Below are positions 52,601 to 63,917 of a stretch of DNA of 64,000 nt, piece after piece. The position numbers and the translations under genes are program-made. Source of the stretch: Argopecten irradians (Eukaryota; Mollusca; Bivalvia; Pectinida; Pectinidae); the NCBI RefSeq assembly GCF_041381155.1, contig NC_091142.1, forward strand, positions 6,637,778-6,701,777, given 5' to 3'. The notes beneath the pieces were generated by a model. It was not told the DNA's origin and ran no database searches. It saw only the letters and a program-made list of their open reading frames with translations. The number at the start of each line of letters is the position of its first letter. The stretch's first letter is position 1.

Positions 52601-53003
52601 GTTTGTCATATCGAGATACTGATGTTTGACTGCATACTGTAGTCTACTATTTTTATTCACTTACTGTGTTATTTTGACATTTAAATTATCTCTACTAAAA
52701 TTATCGTGATCTGTATTTTAGAATATGATGTAGGCATGTATAAAGGCTATATTATTCTATAATTAATTTCTCATGTAAATGATGTTGAAATATGATGCAG
52801 ACAACCGAGAACTGTAGGCCTACTGTCAATAATTGCATGTAATCTAGTAGGCCTACTAGTGTCGCGGTCCGAGTACCCTAAATTGACAAGATACAGACCA
52901 AAGAGTTAGAATTCGCTAGATCCATATATACTAGCATGTTATACAAACCTGTAGCATAACTCCCCACATAAGTAGATTTCGCTTTCTTCTTCTTTGGTGG
53001 CAT
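46649..53003 (-). CDS. Unrecognised charged coiled-coil protein, at least six coding exons
   Basis: I do not recognise the family. Exons in order: 53003-52949 (starts MPPKKKKAKSTYVGSYAT), 51541-51436, 50557-50510, 50254-50179, 47805-47729, 46718-46649. The phases agree at all five junctions and sum to 144 codons. The product is rich in K, E, R and Q, with segments such as LLKEWKEMKMPKNTF, ILSELAEQESDLNIAV and CKAMEKEVEKRQRC that look like coiled coil. Its short-exon style resembles CFAP73, so a ciliary or cytoskeletal role is possible but unproven. The acceptor of the third exon is weak. The last exon listed ends at CCA|GTAAGG; reading on gives a stop after 22 more codons, and a strong acceptor at 45315-45314 offers another possible end. 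The 3' end is therefore open. Confidence 0.6.
47866..48206. mobile_element. MITE family D, full-length copy
   Basis: Starts AAAGATGCTACATCGCTGAG and ends CTCTGTCCGCTTTGGAGCAT, inverted. Shares TTTGAGCTTCTAATTTTA with 62226-62594 and, as TTTGAGCTTCTTATTTTA, with 49453-49612. Confidence 0.65.
48240..48430. mobile_element. Hairpin-type MITE
   Basis: CATTCCTTAACTTAA at left and TTAAGGAATTCC with AAGTTAAGGAATG at right are inverted; GAAAGCATTAC pairs with GGAATGCTTTT inside. It lies in an intron of the unrecognised minus-strand gene. Confidence 0.55.
48837..49337. mobile_element. Pogo/Tigger-like non-autonomous element
   Basis: Left end CAGTGGAACTTGGCTGATAC and right end GTATTAACCGAGTTCCACAT are inverted. 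Repeated AACTCGGATAATNCGAA words near the ends are typical of pogo/Tigger derivatives. No intact transposase frame. Confidence 0.6.
49453..49612. mobile_element. MITE family D, truncated copy
   Basis: Matches the first ~160 bp of 47866-48206 and stops where the inverted pearl-like element begins at 49616. Confidence 0.6.
49616..50165 (-). mobile_element. Pearl/Helitron-like element, family 1, truncated inverted copy
   Basis: Begins AACAAGAGATCCCAGAGGGA and runs through three to four core units (TTTCTGAGAAATAGCAATAA and TAGGGGAACCTACATATGAA). It lacks the microsatellite end and stops about 15 bp before the exon at 50254-50179. That places repeat DNA directly downstream of its donor. Confidence 0.65.
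50700..51240. mobile_element. MITE family B interrupted by a tRNA-like dimer
   Basis: The left half (CGGGTAAGTATTGACTGTAA ... GAGCGTAAC) and right half (TTGCTCACAACACCATGAAG ... GGGAGGTAACTCTGTAATT) match 15893-16040. They are separated by the insert at about 50767-51137. Confidence 0.6.
50767..51137 (+). mobile_element. Tandem pair of tRNA-derived SINE-like units
   Basis: Two related units, near 50770-50890 and 50990-51120. Each has GGTCGATCAT, a tRNA-like head and GCTACATTTTCTCCTCTCCT. The second keeps a clean A box (TAGCTCAGCGGTAGAGC); the first keeps a good B box (GAGTTCAAATCCC). A ~100-bp linker lies between. Confidence 0.6.
52005..52445. repeat. Second copy of the 42078-42500 segment
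   Basis: Shares GACAGCTCATGAAATGACAG, CGCACCCGCAAGCTACATCA and GGAAAATCAGTCGTC with the first copy. The inverted ends seen there are not visible here. It lies in intron 1 of the unrecognised minus-strand gene. Confidence 0.6.
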
Positions 53004-54199
53004 AGTGTTTTTGTGCTTATGCCTCAAATATCCCGCCAATTCATGCGAAGAGGTATAATCTCAAGGTGTTCCGACTAATGCATCTCTCGGAACATCTCTT
53101 CTTTGTCGATTGGGGTAAATAGAGTATCCCGTACCTCATCCACGTCTGGTAAAAAAAACGCGACCTTTGGTTATTTTCGTTTTTAACGATGTTTGCAGAA
53201 AGATTTTTAGAATTGTATTTTTTTGACCTTCTTTTCCTAAAGACTTCGACACAATATCAGAACATTTAACAGTTACAACAGGACTTATTTGGGTATTTAC
53301 TGAAAGCTTTCAACTCAGTGCTTTTTGGTAGACCCTTTGGTGCACATGTATTTGCCATAAGAACAGAATCATCAGCGTCCAGAATAAAAAAAAACTCATA
53401 TGAATTATAATCAATTCGCTTAAAGCTGACACCTGTTTTAGAAAGTGAAGATAACGGTAATCAAGAAGGTCTTCTAGATCATCAAGATACTTTAAAATAA
53501 AGGGAAAAAAGGGGGAATTCTCCCCTTGTTTGAGACCGATGTTACACAAGAACAACTCAGAGATGCATCTTTATCATTCATTACTAAAGATGTCGTATCT
53601 CAATAATTTCACAAATTATTTGGATGATATTTATGATTTCAAAATTAATCTCCACGCTATTTTAATTGGACATTATATTTTACAGTACTGCATCGGTAAC
53701 CCAGGCGATAAATACTACCGTTAATATCAGTTTATGCGATATTCCTCACACTGGGTTCCCAAGGAGGATCACCTTGATAGACAAATAGTACTTCAACATT
53801 TATCGCTATACAAATGTATTTATACCTAAAAATCAATAACGATGTGTGCGCGTGCGCTTGAATATTTATTGAAAATTGATATTTCTATAAATATGCTGCT
53901 TGTATGTAGTTCGTTCATGTGCTAGTCTGTTTGTTTAAATCTTATTTCGCAGATATAAAGAAGAAGTTATAACTATATAATCACATTGGCGACTTAAACA
54001 AACAAACAAATAAATAATCACTAATATGAAGATTTTTTTTTATTTAGAATCTACTTTTATTTTATTTTTATTTTAGATTAATTTATTTTTCTATATTATT
54101 TTATCTAAAAGTAATTATTTAACATTGTTACGTGATGTGGATCGTTGAAGTGACACCATTACACCATCATACTTCTTATGAGTAGCTGACATCGAAAAT
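53004..54199. other. Intergenic stretch between divergent unrecognised genes
   Basis: No supported gene. The short frames at 53310-53555 and 53530-53724 have no splice context or family match. Confidence 0.45.
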
Positions 54200-54421
54200 A
54201 TTATACACAGTATGTAAGAGTTATCGCCCTTGTTTCTAACGACGTTCAAAATTTAGAGTTATCTCCCCTTTCTATTATTATCGTTGCCAAAGTTTTGTGC
54301 GCGATAGGAAGACGAATTACATATCAACAGAGATTTTTTTTTTATTTCACGAATCATTTCACTGAAAAGTCATCACTTTCTTGATAGCTGTCATCGCAAA
54401 CATCGTAACTTGGTGAGTATG
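54200..54421. repeat. Duplicated ~210-bp segment, copy 1
   Basis: GAGTTATCGCCCTTGTTTCT, AGAGTTATCTCCCCTT and TATCGTTGCC recur in the same order at 55725-55925. Each copy ends in a donor-like site (here TTG|GTGAGT). They could be duplicated non-coding first exons of the gene at 59003, or a repeat, since AGTTATCTCCCCTT-type words occur elsewhere in the window. Confidence 0.5.
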
Positions 54422-55724
54422 GTTTAGTAGACTATTAGATATCTACATGTATATCATAAAATATTTCCTTTTTGATTTTACGTATCATTTTAACGTTATA
54501 CATATTGTCTATCACCAATTTATCGATTTTTGTCGTTTGTGTGGGTTTTTGTATATAATCTAATAAAATATACACTTGTATGAATTAATTCTAAATATAT
54601 TTGTAGACGATTTATATCATCGTATAAATTAAGTGTTGATTTTTTATGTTTTCGTCTTTCTAGCTCTCCTTCCGCCAATCTTTTATTTTTGTTTGCCTCA
54701 CTCTTTTTAATTTGTTTGTCCATCCCTTTGTTTCTTTTCGTTCATCGCCCTTTTTTTATAAATATTATTTATATTTCTATCTAATTACATAATGTTTAAC
54801 TATTTTAACGTAGAGCAATTTTGTTTAGATGTATTGAAACGCTTTCTGTTGAAATAGATAAGTAATATTAAAGTTACATTTAGAACAGTCTTGCTGCAAA
54901 TTTTGTTGAATAATCGCAAATTCACCCAGCAACTGCAAATGTTGGTGAATATCTTTTCATTAATAGTAAAAATAGGACAAAAAAAGAATAGGATCAAAAT
55001 TCAGGTCAAAAATTCACTAAGCATTTTTACTTTGACCAGAAACATATATACATAGAGATTGGAAACTCCTTCTTTGTCTTTGTTGACAGGCAGAGGGACC
55101 TCCGGTTTGTAGGCATTTTGCCTTGGCTAACTACTTTTAAGTGTATTCTTTTAGACAAGTTGTTTTTGTATCAACACAAAGTTTAAACATTATATCATGG
55201 TTTGTTGTGATTAGCTTTCCCGAATGATGATATTTAATATGATTTTTGAAAGCATGAATATAGGCAATTTTACCTGGTTTTTCGAAAACCAAGCATTCAA
55301 AACCGGAAGTGTGTTTTGTTTTATTAATAAATAAGTTAAAATATTATTTCTTCCGGTATCCAAAATCGTACTCAAACCATCTGGAAATTACTGAACTTTT
55401 ACAACATATCAAAGTTATTCTTTTATTTTCAACTATTTAAGAGATTATCTAAAAATCCCTTAGCACATACAGAGGTACATCTGCCGATCGTAAAAATGGA
55501 GGAGTTGCCAATCTCTATGTATATATGTTTCTGCTTTGACAAGATGATTTACTTTGAAAAAAAAATGTTTTAGGGAGAAATAGATTCAATGTGTTTACCG
55601 TCAAGAAAACATTTATTTAATAAACCGTCGGCGCCATGTGATTTACCATTTTTAAAGTTACCAATAGCTGTTACAATTACTTTATTATCGCCTTTTTTGT
55701 GTAAATTTGGCTAACGTTATGCAG

Positions 55725-55925
55725 TTATGCGGGAGTTATCGTCCTTGTTTCTAATGACGTTAACAATTAGAGTTATTTCCCCTTGTTATTGTTATCGTTG
55801 CCTGAGTTTACGCGCGGTAACAACACAAAGTGCCTTTCTACAAATTTACATCTTACGAACTATCTTTTTAAAAAATCATCACTTTATTGGTCTTTGTCTT
55901 CGGGAAGCATCGTAAGTATATCCGT
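55725..55925. repeat. Duplicated ~210-bp segment, copy 2
   Basis: GAGTTATCGTCCTTGTTTCT to ATC|GTAAGTAT. See copy 1 at 54200-54421, 1.5 kb upstream. Confidence 0.5.
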
Positions 55926-56491
55926 GTAAAAAGAACGGGTCGGTGTGATTTGTATATAGTGTTAAATATGCCTCTGTCACTCAGCTGACGAAGTATGTAT
56001 GCTTCTTTCAATCTTTGGCTCAGTCGGCAGAGTAGTTTTTATCCATCTTTATGTTACCTAGGTTTATCCCTCTCTCACTATATTGTATAATATATTTCTA
56101 AGGTTTATCCCTGTCTCACTATATTGTATATTACATAACTTAGGTTGATCCATATCCTATATTGTATATTATATTACCTAGGGTTACCCCTCCATAACTA
56201 TATTGTATATTATATAACTTAGGTTTATCCCTGTCTCACAATATTGTATAATATATTACTTAGGTTTATCCCTTTCCCACTATATTGTGTATTATATTAC
56301 CTAGGGTTACCCCTCCATAACCATATTGTACATTATAATACTAAGGTTTATCCGTGTCTCACTATGTTGTATAATATATTACTTAGGTTTATCCCTCTCC
56401 CACTATATTGTGTATTATATTACCTAGGGTTACCCCTCCATAACCATATTGTACATTATAATACTAAGGTTTATCCGTGTCTCACTATATT

Positions 56492-56652
56492 CAGTGTTCA
56501 ATCTACGATTATTTTTCGTGGGTCCTTTTCAATGGTTTTTGTAAAAACAATGGGTCCCACAGTGTTATAGATACCCATTCCCAGAAATTTCATGGGTCCT
56601 TTTAAAATTCTGTGAGTCCAGGACTCGGGATGCGCATGTAGATTGATCACTG
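56492..56652. mobile_element. hAT-type MITE inside the satellite, copy 1
   Basis: 161 bp with inverted ends CAGTGTTCAATCTAC and GTAGATTGATCACTG. TATATT flanks both sides. Inner GGGTCC words are repeated. It interrupts one satellite unit. Confidence 0.7.
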
Positions 56653-57728
56653 TATATTGTATATTATATTGCTAAGGTTTATTCCTGTCTCACTATATTG
56701 TATATTACATAACTTAGGTTGATCCATATCCTTCTATATTGTATATTATATTACCTAGGGTTACCCCTCTATAACTATATTGTACATTATATTACTAAGG
56801 TTTATCCGTGTCTATATATAGTATAAGTATATTATATAAAGTAGGTTTTATCCCTGTCTCACTATTTTGTATATTATATTAATTAGGTTTATCCCTATTC
56901 CACTATATTGTATATTATATGACTTAGTTTTATCCATGTCTCACTATATTATATATTATTTTACTTAAGTTTATCTCTATCTTAGTGTATTGTATATTAT
57001 ATTACTTAGGTATCTCTCTCACTCTTACTATATTGTACATTTTATTACTAAGGTTTATCCCTCTCTCACAATATTGTACATTATATTACTTAGGTTTATC
57101 CCTGTCTCACCATATTGTATATTATATAACTTAGGTTTATCCCTGTCTCACTATATTGTATATTATATAACTTAGGTTTATCCCTGTCTCACTATATTGT
57201 ATATTATATTACTTAGGTTTATCCCTGTCTCACTATATTGTATATTATATAACTTAGTTTTATCCCTGTCTCACCATATTGTATATTATATAACTTAGGT
57301 TTATCCCTGTCTCACTATATTGTATAATATATTTCTAAGGTTTATCCCTGTCTCACTATATTGTATATTACATAACTTAGGTTGATCCATATCCTATATT
57401 GTATATTATATTACCTAGGGTTACCCCTCCATAACTATATTGTATATTATATAACTTAGGTTTATCCCTGTCTCACAATATTGTATAATATATTACTTAG
57501 GTTTATCCCTTTCCCACTATATTGTGTATTATATTACCTAGGGTTACCCCTCCATAACCATATTGTACATTATAATACTAAGGTTTATCCGTGTCTCACT
57601 ATGTTGTATAATATATTACTTAGGTTTATCCCTCTCCCACTATATTGTGTATTATATTACCTAGGGTTACCCCTCCATAACCATATTGTACATTATAATA
57701 CTAAGGTTTATCCGTGTCTCACTATATT

Positions 57729-57889
57729 CAGTGTTCAATCTACGATTATTTTTCGTGGGTCCTTTTCAATGGTTTTTGTAAAAACAATGGGTCCCACAGT
57801 GTTATAGATACCCATTCCCAGAAATTTCATGGGTCCTTTTAAAATTCTGTGAGTCCAGGACTCGGGATGCGCATGTAGATTGATCACTG
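57729..57889. mobile_element. hAT-type MITE inside the satellite, copy 2
   Basis: Identical in layout to 56492-56652 at an offset of 1,237 bp. It was carried by the block duplication and did not insert separately. Confidence 0.7.
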
Positions 57890-59002
57890 TATATTGTATA
57901 TTATATTGCTAAGGTTTATTCCTGTCTCACTATATTGTATATTACATAACTTAGGTTGATCCATATCCTTCTATATTGTATATTATATTACCTAGGGTTA
58001 CCCCTCTATAACTATATTGTACATTATATTACTAAGGTTTATCCGTGTCTATATATAGTATAAGTATATTATATAAAGTAGGTTTTATCCCTGTCTCACT
58101 ATTTTGTATATTATATTAATTAGGTTTATCCCTATTCCACTATATTGTATATTATATGACTTAGTTTTATCCATGTCTCACTATATTATATATTATTTTA
58201 CTTAAGTTTATCTCTATCTTAGTGTATTGTATATTATATTACTTAGGTATCTCTCTCACTCTTACTATATTGTACATTTTATTACTAAGGTTTATCCCTC
58301 TCTCACAATATTGTACATTATATTACTTAGGTTTATCCCTGTCTCACCATATTGTATATTATATTACTTAGGTTTATCCCTGTCTCACCATATTGTATAT
58401 TATATTACTTAGGTTTATCCCTGTCTCACTATATTGTATATTATATAACTTAGGTTTATCCCTGTCTCACTATATTGTATATTATATTACTTAGGTTTAT
58501 CCCTGTCTCACTATATTGTATATTATATAACTTAGTTTTATCCCTGTCTCACCATATTGTATATTATATAACTTAGGTTTATCCCTGTCTCACTATATTG
58601 TATATTATATTACTTAGGTTTATCCCTGTCTCACTATATTGTATATTATATAACTTAGTTTTATCCCTGTCTCACTATATTATATTTTATTTTACTTAGG
58701 TTTATCTCTGTCTTAGTGTATTGTATATTATATTACTTAGGTTTATCTCTGTCTTAGTGTATTGTATATTATATGACTTAGGTTTATCATTCTCTCATAA
58801 TATAGTTTATTTTATTACTTAGTTTTTATCCCTTCCACTGTATTGTATATTATTTTACTAACTTGGTATATCCCTTTCTCATTTTATTGTATATTATATT
58901 ACTTAGGATTATCCCAAATAAATCATTTATTAGTAATTCCAGTAATAAGCTGAATACAATTTTCAAATGTATATAAGACTTCTTATAATTTTACAGTTAA
59001 CA

Positions 59003-61051
59003 ATGGATTGCGGTTACGATTCAGAAGACGAAGTTTCTGGTTTTCTGAACAATGTAGTGGACCAATCGATAAGTGACCTTATGGAGGAAGATGAAAAAAA
59101 TCCTCAAATAGATTTTGGAGCTCAGAAACCAAACATAAATCAAGAGTTTTCAAAGACCAAATCTCTACCCTCATTAGAAACAAACGTAGACAGTCAGAAA
59201 CATACGCTAGCAAAGACACCTTCGCAGCCTGGCATAAACAGAAGGCCAACAAAGGTCGTGATGGATAACAAAGATTTAAGACGAAATCTTCTTCAAAGGC
59301 AATACAAACAGGCTGTAATCGACCAGCGTGCCAACAAAGCACCAGGAATAAGGGAGGAACTAGATAAACCTAGAAAGGCAACCACAGCAGACCTCCGATT
59401 AGATCCTTCATCTACTTCAGACCAAAAACCTGGCCAAGCCAGTCCTGCAACTGATACAGAAACCACAGATCCATCATCAAGTGAAAAAGCAGAACAAGAC
59501 ACAGAGGAAGATATGGATAAGAATATTGACGACTTCGTTAATATTTCACTTTCCTCTATTACGAAGGAGGAGATGTTAGACGAACATGTCGATGACTTCG
59601 TGAGTTCATCATTGATGAGGATTGTAGGTGACGATACAGCAATGGTTCTGATGGAAGACAATGAAAAGGAAATGCATCAAGATGTCAGAAGTGAAGATTA
59701 TAAGTTAGGGACAATTGACATCGCCGGAAAAGCTAAAAAAGAAATAGAGCAATTCCACACAGACAAAGATGGACACTCAACACCCACTGCCGATATCACT
59801 GAGAAGGAGGTTAATGATATCGAGGCTAAGGATTTAGGTGAGCATGAAAGTCTTCAGCCGTAATTGTATACCACCCATAAATATCTAACTATGATTTGAC
59901 CTAATTTTTTATCAAGATGTTTGGGTCTGTCTTTTTTATAATACTAATAGACTAAAATTGAATCAATGTGCTGAATTTGCATATAACATAGTTATCTGCT
60001 ATTTCAGATAGGTATTGATTGTTATGACGTCAATGTTTGTGAGCGTAACGTCATACCTTACAGAAAAAAACACGACATATGTTTCTCTCACGAAATAATT
60101 ATGTCACGATGGCTACCTACCTGCATTGGAGAGTTTAACTCTATCATATACCAACTCAAAAAATGTATGTATGTTCGATAGATATTTTGATAATTCACAA
60201 CCAAAGACACTGTAACCGCAAACGTATTTCTCCCGTAATTTACAGATTTGGCTGAGATTATTGACAGTGTTGTTCCGGAGACTAAAGCTTCCACTCGGAG
60301 TGTGTTTGGTTTCTTTATTGTAAGTATTTCAAATTATTTTATCACAAAAACCTCTGTTATTTTCAATATTTTTTATATCTTAAATTGTTTATCAAAAGTT
60401 TTAAACTCCTACTTAGTACTTTCATGATCATCAAATGTTGTAATAATGTATCACATATAAATATAATTTCTCGTCAGTTGTACACGATTGCTTTTTTTTC
60501 AAAATGACTCAATGATATATTAGATATTTTATCAATCATTAGAAAACATTGTAATTCAGAGGAGAAGATCTAGAGGCTCATTAAAATTGAGGATTCCCTG
60601 TCTCCAGCTAGTATGTGGAAACACTAAAGGTAATCATAATGTCCTATTTCACAAACGTATTATACTTCGCAAATAACAACAAATATATAATAATATGAAT
60701 ATCATGATATTTATTTAATCTATGAAAATATGAATATTTTACTTACAAGACATTTCAGCTGACACAAGGCAAAGTTCTTAGTACATGTACTTATGAAATG
60801 TAAGTTTGATGTGAAATATGGTAGTCTTGCTTCAGAACTACATAGAACATTATAAGCTATACAGGCCTGTTGGGCCTCTTGTACCAGTCTGAGAGTATAC
60901 TTGAAATCTTATTCTAATTTTAGTTGAAGATTCTGACAATTTTGCGGAAAACAAGAACACCAGTCGAACCAAGAAACCCGGTTTTCTAAGAAGATTATTC
61001 TCATGTCTGAGGAGGGAAGGAGGTCGAGTAGACCCCCACAATGGTGAATGA
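59003..61051 (+). CDS. Unrecognised acidic protein with repeated amphipathic helices, four exons
   Basis: Coding exons: 59003-59837 (acceptor TTTTACAG ends at 58996; donor TTAG|GTGAGC), 60246-60319, 60560-60629, 60924-61051. Phases join cleanly into 368 residues ending in TGA. No known domain recognised. The first exon is acidic and disordered-looking. It contains three helix-like motifs of one pattern: LNNVVDQSISDL near the N-terminus, then IDDFVNISLSSI and VDDFVSSSLMRI about 28 residues apart. A fourth, LAEIIDSVV, opens the second exon. The pattern resembles helices that bind the PKA RII dimer or related docking domains, except for Ser at one core position. The tail (KKPGFLRRLFSCLRRE) is basic with cysteine, so membrane or nucleic acid contact is possible. 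If exon 60560-60629 is skipped, the last exon is read in another frame and stops after 21 residues. A 41-bp satellite lies just upstream. Confidence 0.65.
59990..60140. mobile_element. MITE family B in an intron
   Basis: AGTTATCTGCTATTTCAGAT, GAGCGTAACGTCATACCTTA and GGCTACCTACCTGC with GAGTTTAACTC match 15893-16040. It lies in intron 1 of the gene at 59003-61051. Confidence 0.6.
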
Positions 61052-61819
61052 AAAGTTTAATAAGGATATGAAAAGTTTGATGTAGAATTTATATGATATC
61101 ATCAAAAGAAAGAGGTTGGAAATATATATTTGGTTATTATAATTGATATATAACTGAAAAGCAAAAATATTCCATAGAAGATCATTGATGATATTACCAG
61201 TAAAGATATATAAAAGAAGATTGATACAATTTATAGTGATTTGGATTATCATCAGATGATTTTATTTTAGTTTTTAGTACATTTTGCTTGTTAGCAGAGA
61301 CAATTACTAATGTACACCTATAGCGTTATGAATGAACGGGCAGTTCTTGAAGGATAAATACGGTCTTCATGGTATTTATTGTCCAGCTCAAAAAAAAGTA
61401 TTCCAAATGGAAACTTTATTAAGTTAAAAAATAACATATTGCAATTATGTTTTATATTTGCTTTATGTAATTCATATTTGTTTGAAATATATGCAAAACT
61501 CATTTATTGATGTGATGGTTAAAGGATGGTATAATGCGAGTGCCATGATGATTTTATGTTTACTTTTTGTATTACCTATTTATTTATTGGATATATCTTT
61601 TGTAAAGTTCTTAAGTTGAAGCTGTCAAAATTATATCTAACTCAGGTTAAAGTTTTCAAAGTTGTATTTAACTCAGTCATTTAGATAACAATTTTTACAT
61701 GATGTACACTTTGATATTAAAGTTATATTTTTGTAATTCAATGTATTTCAAGAAATGTTTAAAGTCACTTTGACGAATATTTAGACAATATTGATATCAT
61801 TATGGTTCCAAAGTGTTAA

Positions 61820-62060
61820 CCTGAAATACTAGTATGGTTGGATTATGTATAAATGTTGGTCTAAATTTTGTGACAAAAACTCTATTTTTAAGCTAAAATG
61901 GTTATAGATTAATTTAAAGTTCATAACTTTAAATATCATAGTTCTTGCCTCGAAGACAGATTCCTGGGACAGATTTCGGAGCCGACTTTTTAAGATTGAC
62001 CATCTATTTATTGATCAGACATACTCTTTAAGGCTAAAGCAGATATATTAAAAAACATGA
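61820..62060 (+). repeat. Direct duplication, copy 1
   Basis: Shares AATGGTTATAGATTAATTTA, GACAGATTCCTGGGACAGAT and TTGACCATCTAT with 62875-63115, about 1.06 kb downstream, with frequent differences. Confidence 0.7.
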
Positions 62061-62225
62061 AGAGTCTGGATTACTTTTGGTTATAAATACTGATTTAGGG
62101 ATTCTTTTTATTTATTCGATATTTATACATTTTTACACAAAGTTCCACCAATACCTGTTACAGGCTATGTTAACCTAACTTCATGTACATGTATCTGTTT
62201 TGTAATAACAATTGTACTCATGAAG

Positions 62226-62594
62226 TTAAAGATGCTCAACCGCTGACAAATGGTATTTTTTCACTACCAAAAACAGGAGTAGACGATTTAGTATTTTCTT
62301 AAGTTACAAAACTTACTTACTTTACACCATTATCACCAATGAAAAGTTTGAGCTTCTAATTTTATTTCACGTTAAAAATATGAAAAATTATTAATTGCAT
62401 CCCGAAAAAATTCCGTGGCACTATATTCTATATGAAATGAAGTACTGATTGTGCATGCTCCATACACAAAATACATAATCTTATACTTATTTTTGTGTAG
62501 ATTAGACATATATATATATATACACGATTAAACATCAATTATTGTACAAATGTGGAATATTATTTAGCTCTGTCGGCGGTGGAGCATCATTAAG
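62226..62594. mobile_element. MITE family D, full-length copy
   Basis: Starts TTAAAGATGCTCAACCGCTG and ends GTCGGCGGTGGAGCATCATT, inverted. Matches 47866-48206 along its length. Confidence 0.7.
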
Positions 62595-62874
62595 TGATGA
62601 CATAAATAATTAGTTTTAATGAAAGTTAATTATGTCCTTTCGTGCTGTATCAGTTAGTGACAGTTACCGTTATCGATGTTGATTTGTACTTTACACTTAT
62701 ACTACAAACTACTTTATCAGAAGGTACTTAACAGTTAGTACCATTGTTGTATATTTACTTACCTGTGTCAGTTTTATACTACATTTAATGTCTATTGCAC
62801 TTCTCTATAAGTTTAAACTCAATACAGGTTAATATTTTATATCATTATGTTGCAATTGATTAAAGTATCAGATA

Positions 62875-63115
62875 ACCTGAGAAATACCTGTATGGGTGGA
62901 TTATACATAAGTGTTGATCCAAATTTTGTGACAAGAAATGAATTTTAAAATTTTCGAAAATGGTTATAGATTAATTTAAACTTCATAATTTTAAATACCA
63001 TAATTCTTGCTTAGGAGACAGATTCCTGGGACAGATTTCAGAACTGACTTTTTAATATTGACCATCTATCTAGTGATCAGACAGACTCTTTAAGGTTAAA
63101 GCAGTCTATTTAGAA
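62875..63115 (+). repeat. Direct duplication, copy 2
   Basis: Partner of 61820-62060. Not inside any supported exon. Confidence 0.7.
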
Positions 63116-63867
63116 ATCAAGAGTGTAGTGTGTATTAGGTTTTAAGTTCTGAATTTTTATTTTATTATATTTTTTACATAGAATTGATTTTTGCACTTTT
63201 GTATTTTTCACCACCTCCAGAGTCAATGTTAAACTGATCTTTTGTATATCAATGAAGATTTGGCTAGAATTTATGCATTATTTGATGAAAGTTTATTTAT
63301 TACATCTGTGTACTAATAACCATTAATTAGCCATTTTTTTCCATGAATGCATATGCTATAAACTTAATTTATAAGTTTACCATAATGAATTGTAAACTTA
63401 TGCTATCTGTGATAATTATAAATTTATATTTATATTAAAATAAATTGTTACAAATTTTATTTTTAAATATATCTCTTTAGTTTGTCATTATTTCAAGTAC
63501 CCGGTATACAATTTTCCATCTTCAAAGCTCCAGAGGTTACTTCCACTGTGGTTATATCACAGTTAAATGACTATATCTATATTTCTAAGGTATGTGCCTT
63601 ATTTTCATAGATTGTCAAAATCTACTGTTTTCTGCTACCTAACCTTAGGGTAGCAGTGTACAGCAAGACCGAATGGCCATGGTGAGATTTTTATTAAGCA
63701 GAAAGCCCCTGTTTTACTATATGCATAAAAAATTTAAAAATGTATATGTAATAAAATTGGTGAATTCAATCTAGATAATTATGTGCAGGCTTCACATTTG
63801 CATAAAGAAATTCCCCAAAATGTGTTCGAGATTAATGTTTTATAGGGTATCCGAATGTGCGTCTAAG

Positions 63868-63917
63868 ATGGAAAAACTCACTACTGTAGCAGCAGAAATT
63901 GATAGCCGGGGTACGAG
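63868..63917 (+). CDS. Possible first coding exon of a gene leaving the window
   Basis: An ATG opens MEKLTTVAAEIDSRGT and runs into a good donor, ACGAG|GTAAGA, at 63917. An acceptor-like TTTTATAG lies just upstream. The continuation is beyond the window, so this rests on codon content and the donor only. Confidence 0.3.

Larger units (their letters stand above)
56040..58915. repeat. 41-bp satellite array with a 1,237-bp higher-order duplication
   Basis: The unit is TATTGTATATTATATTACTTAGGTTTATCCCTGTCTCACTA-like, 41 bp (for example starts at 57141, 57182, 57223). A block from about 56064 is repeated 1,237 bp later almost without change, including the inserted element at 56492-56652 and its copy at 57729-57889. 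The array ends about 80 bp before the exon at 58997. All reading frames in it are repeat translations. Confidence 0.92.
61052..63867. other. 3' flank and intergenic stretch
   Basis: Contains a duplicated segment (61820-62060 and 62875-63115) with a MITE between the copies. An AATAAA lies near 63437. No supported gene. Confidence 0.45.

Noticed and set aside
56244-57807. Two identical 108-codon frames and related 61-codon frames
   Set aside because: They are translations of the 41-bp satellite and of its 1,237-bp duplicate; the protein is only the repeat read in one frame.
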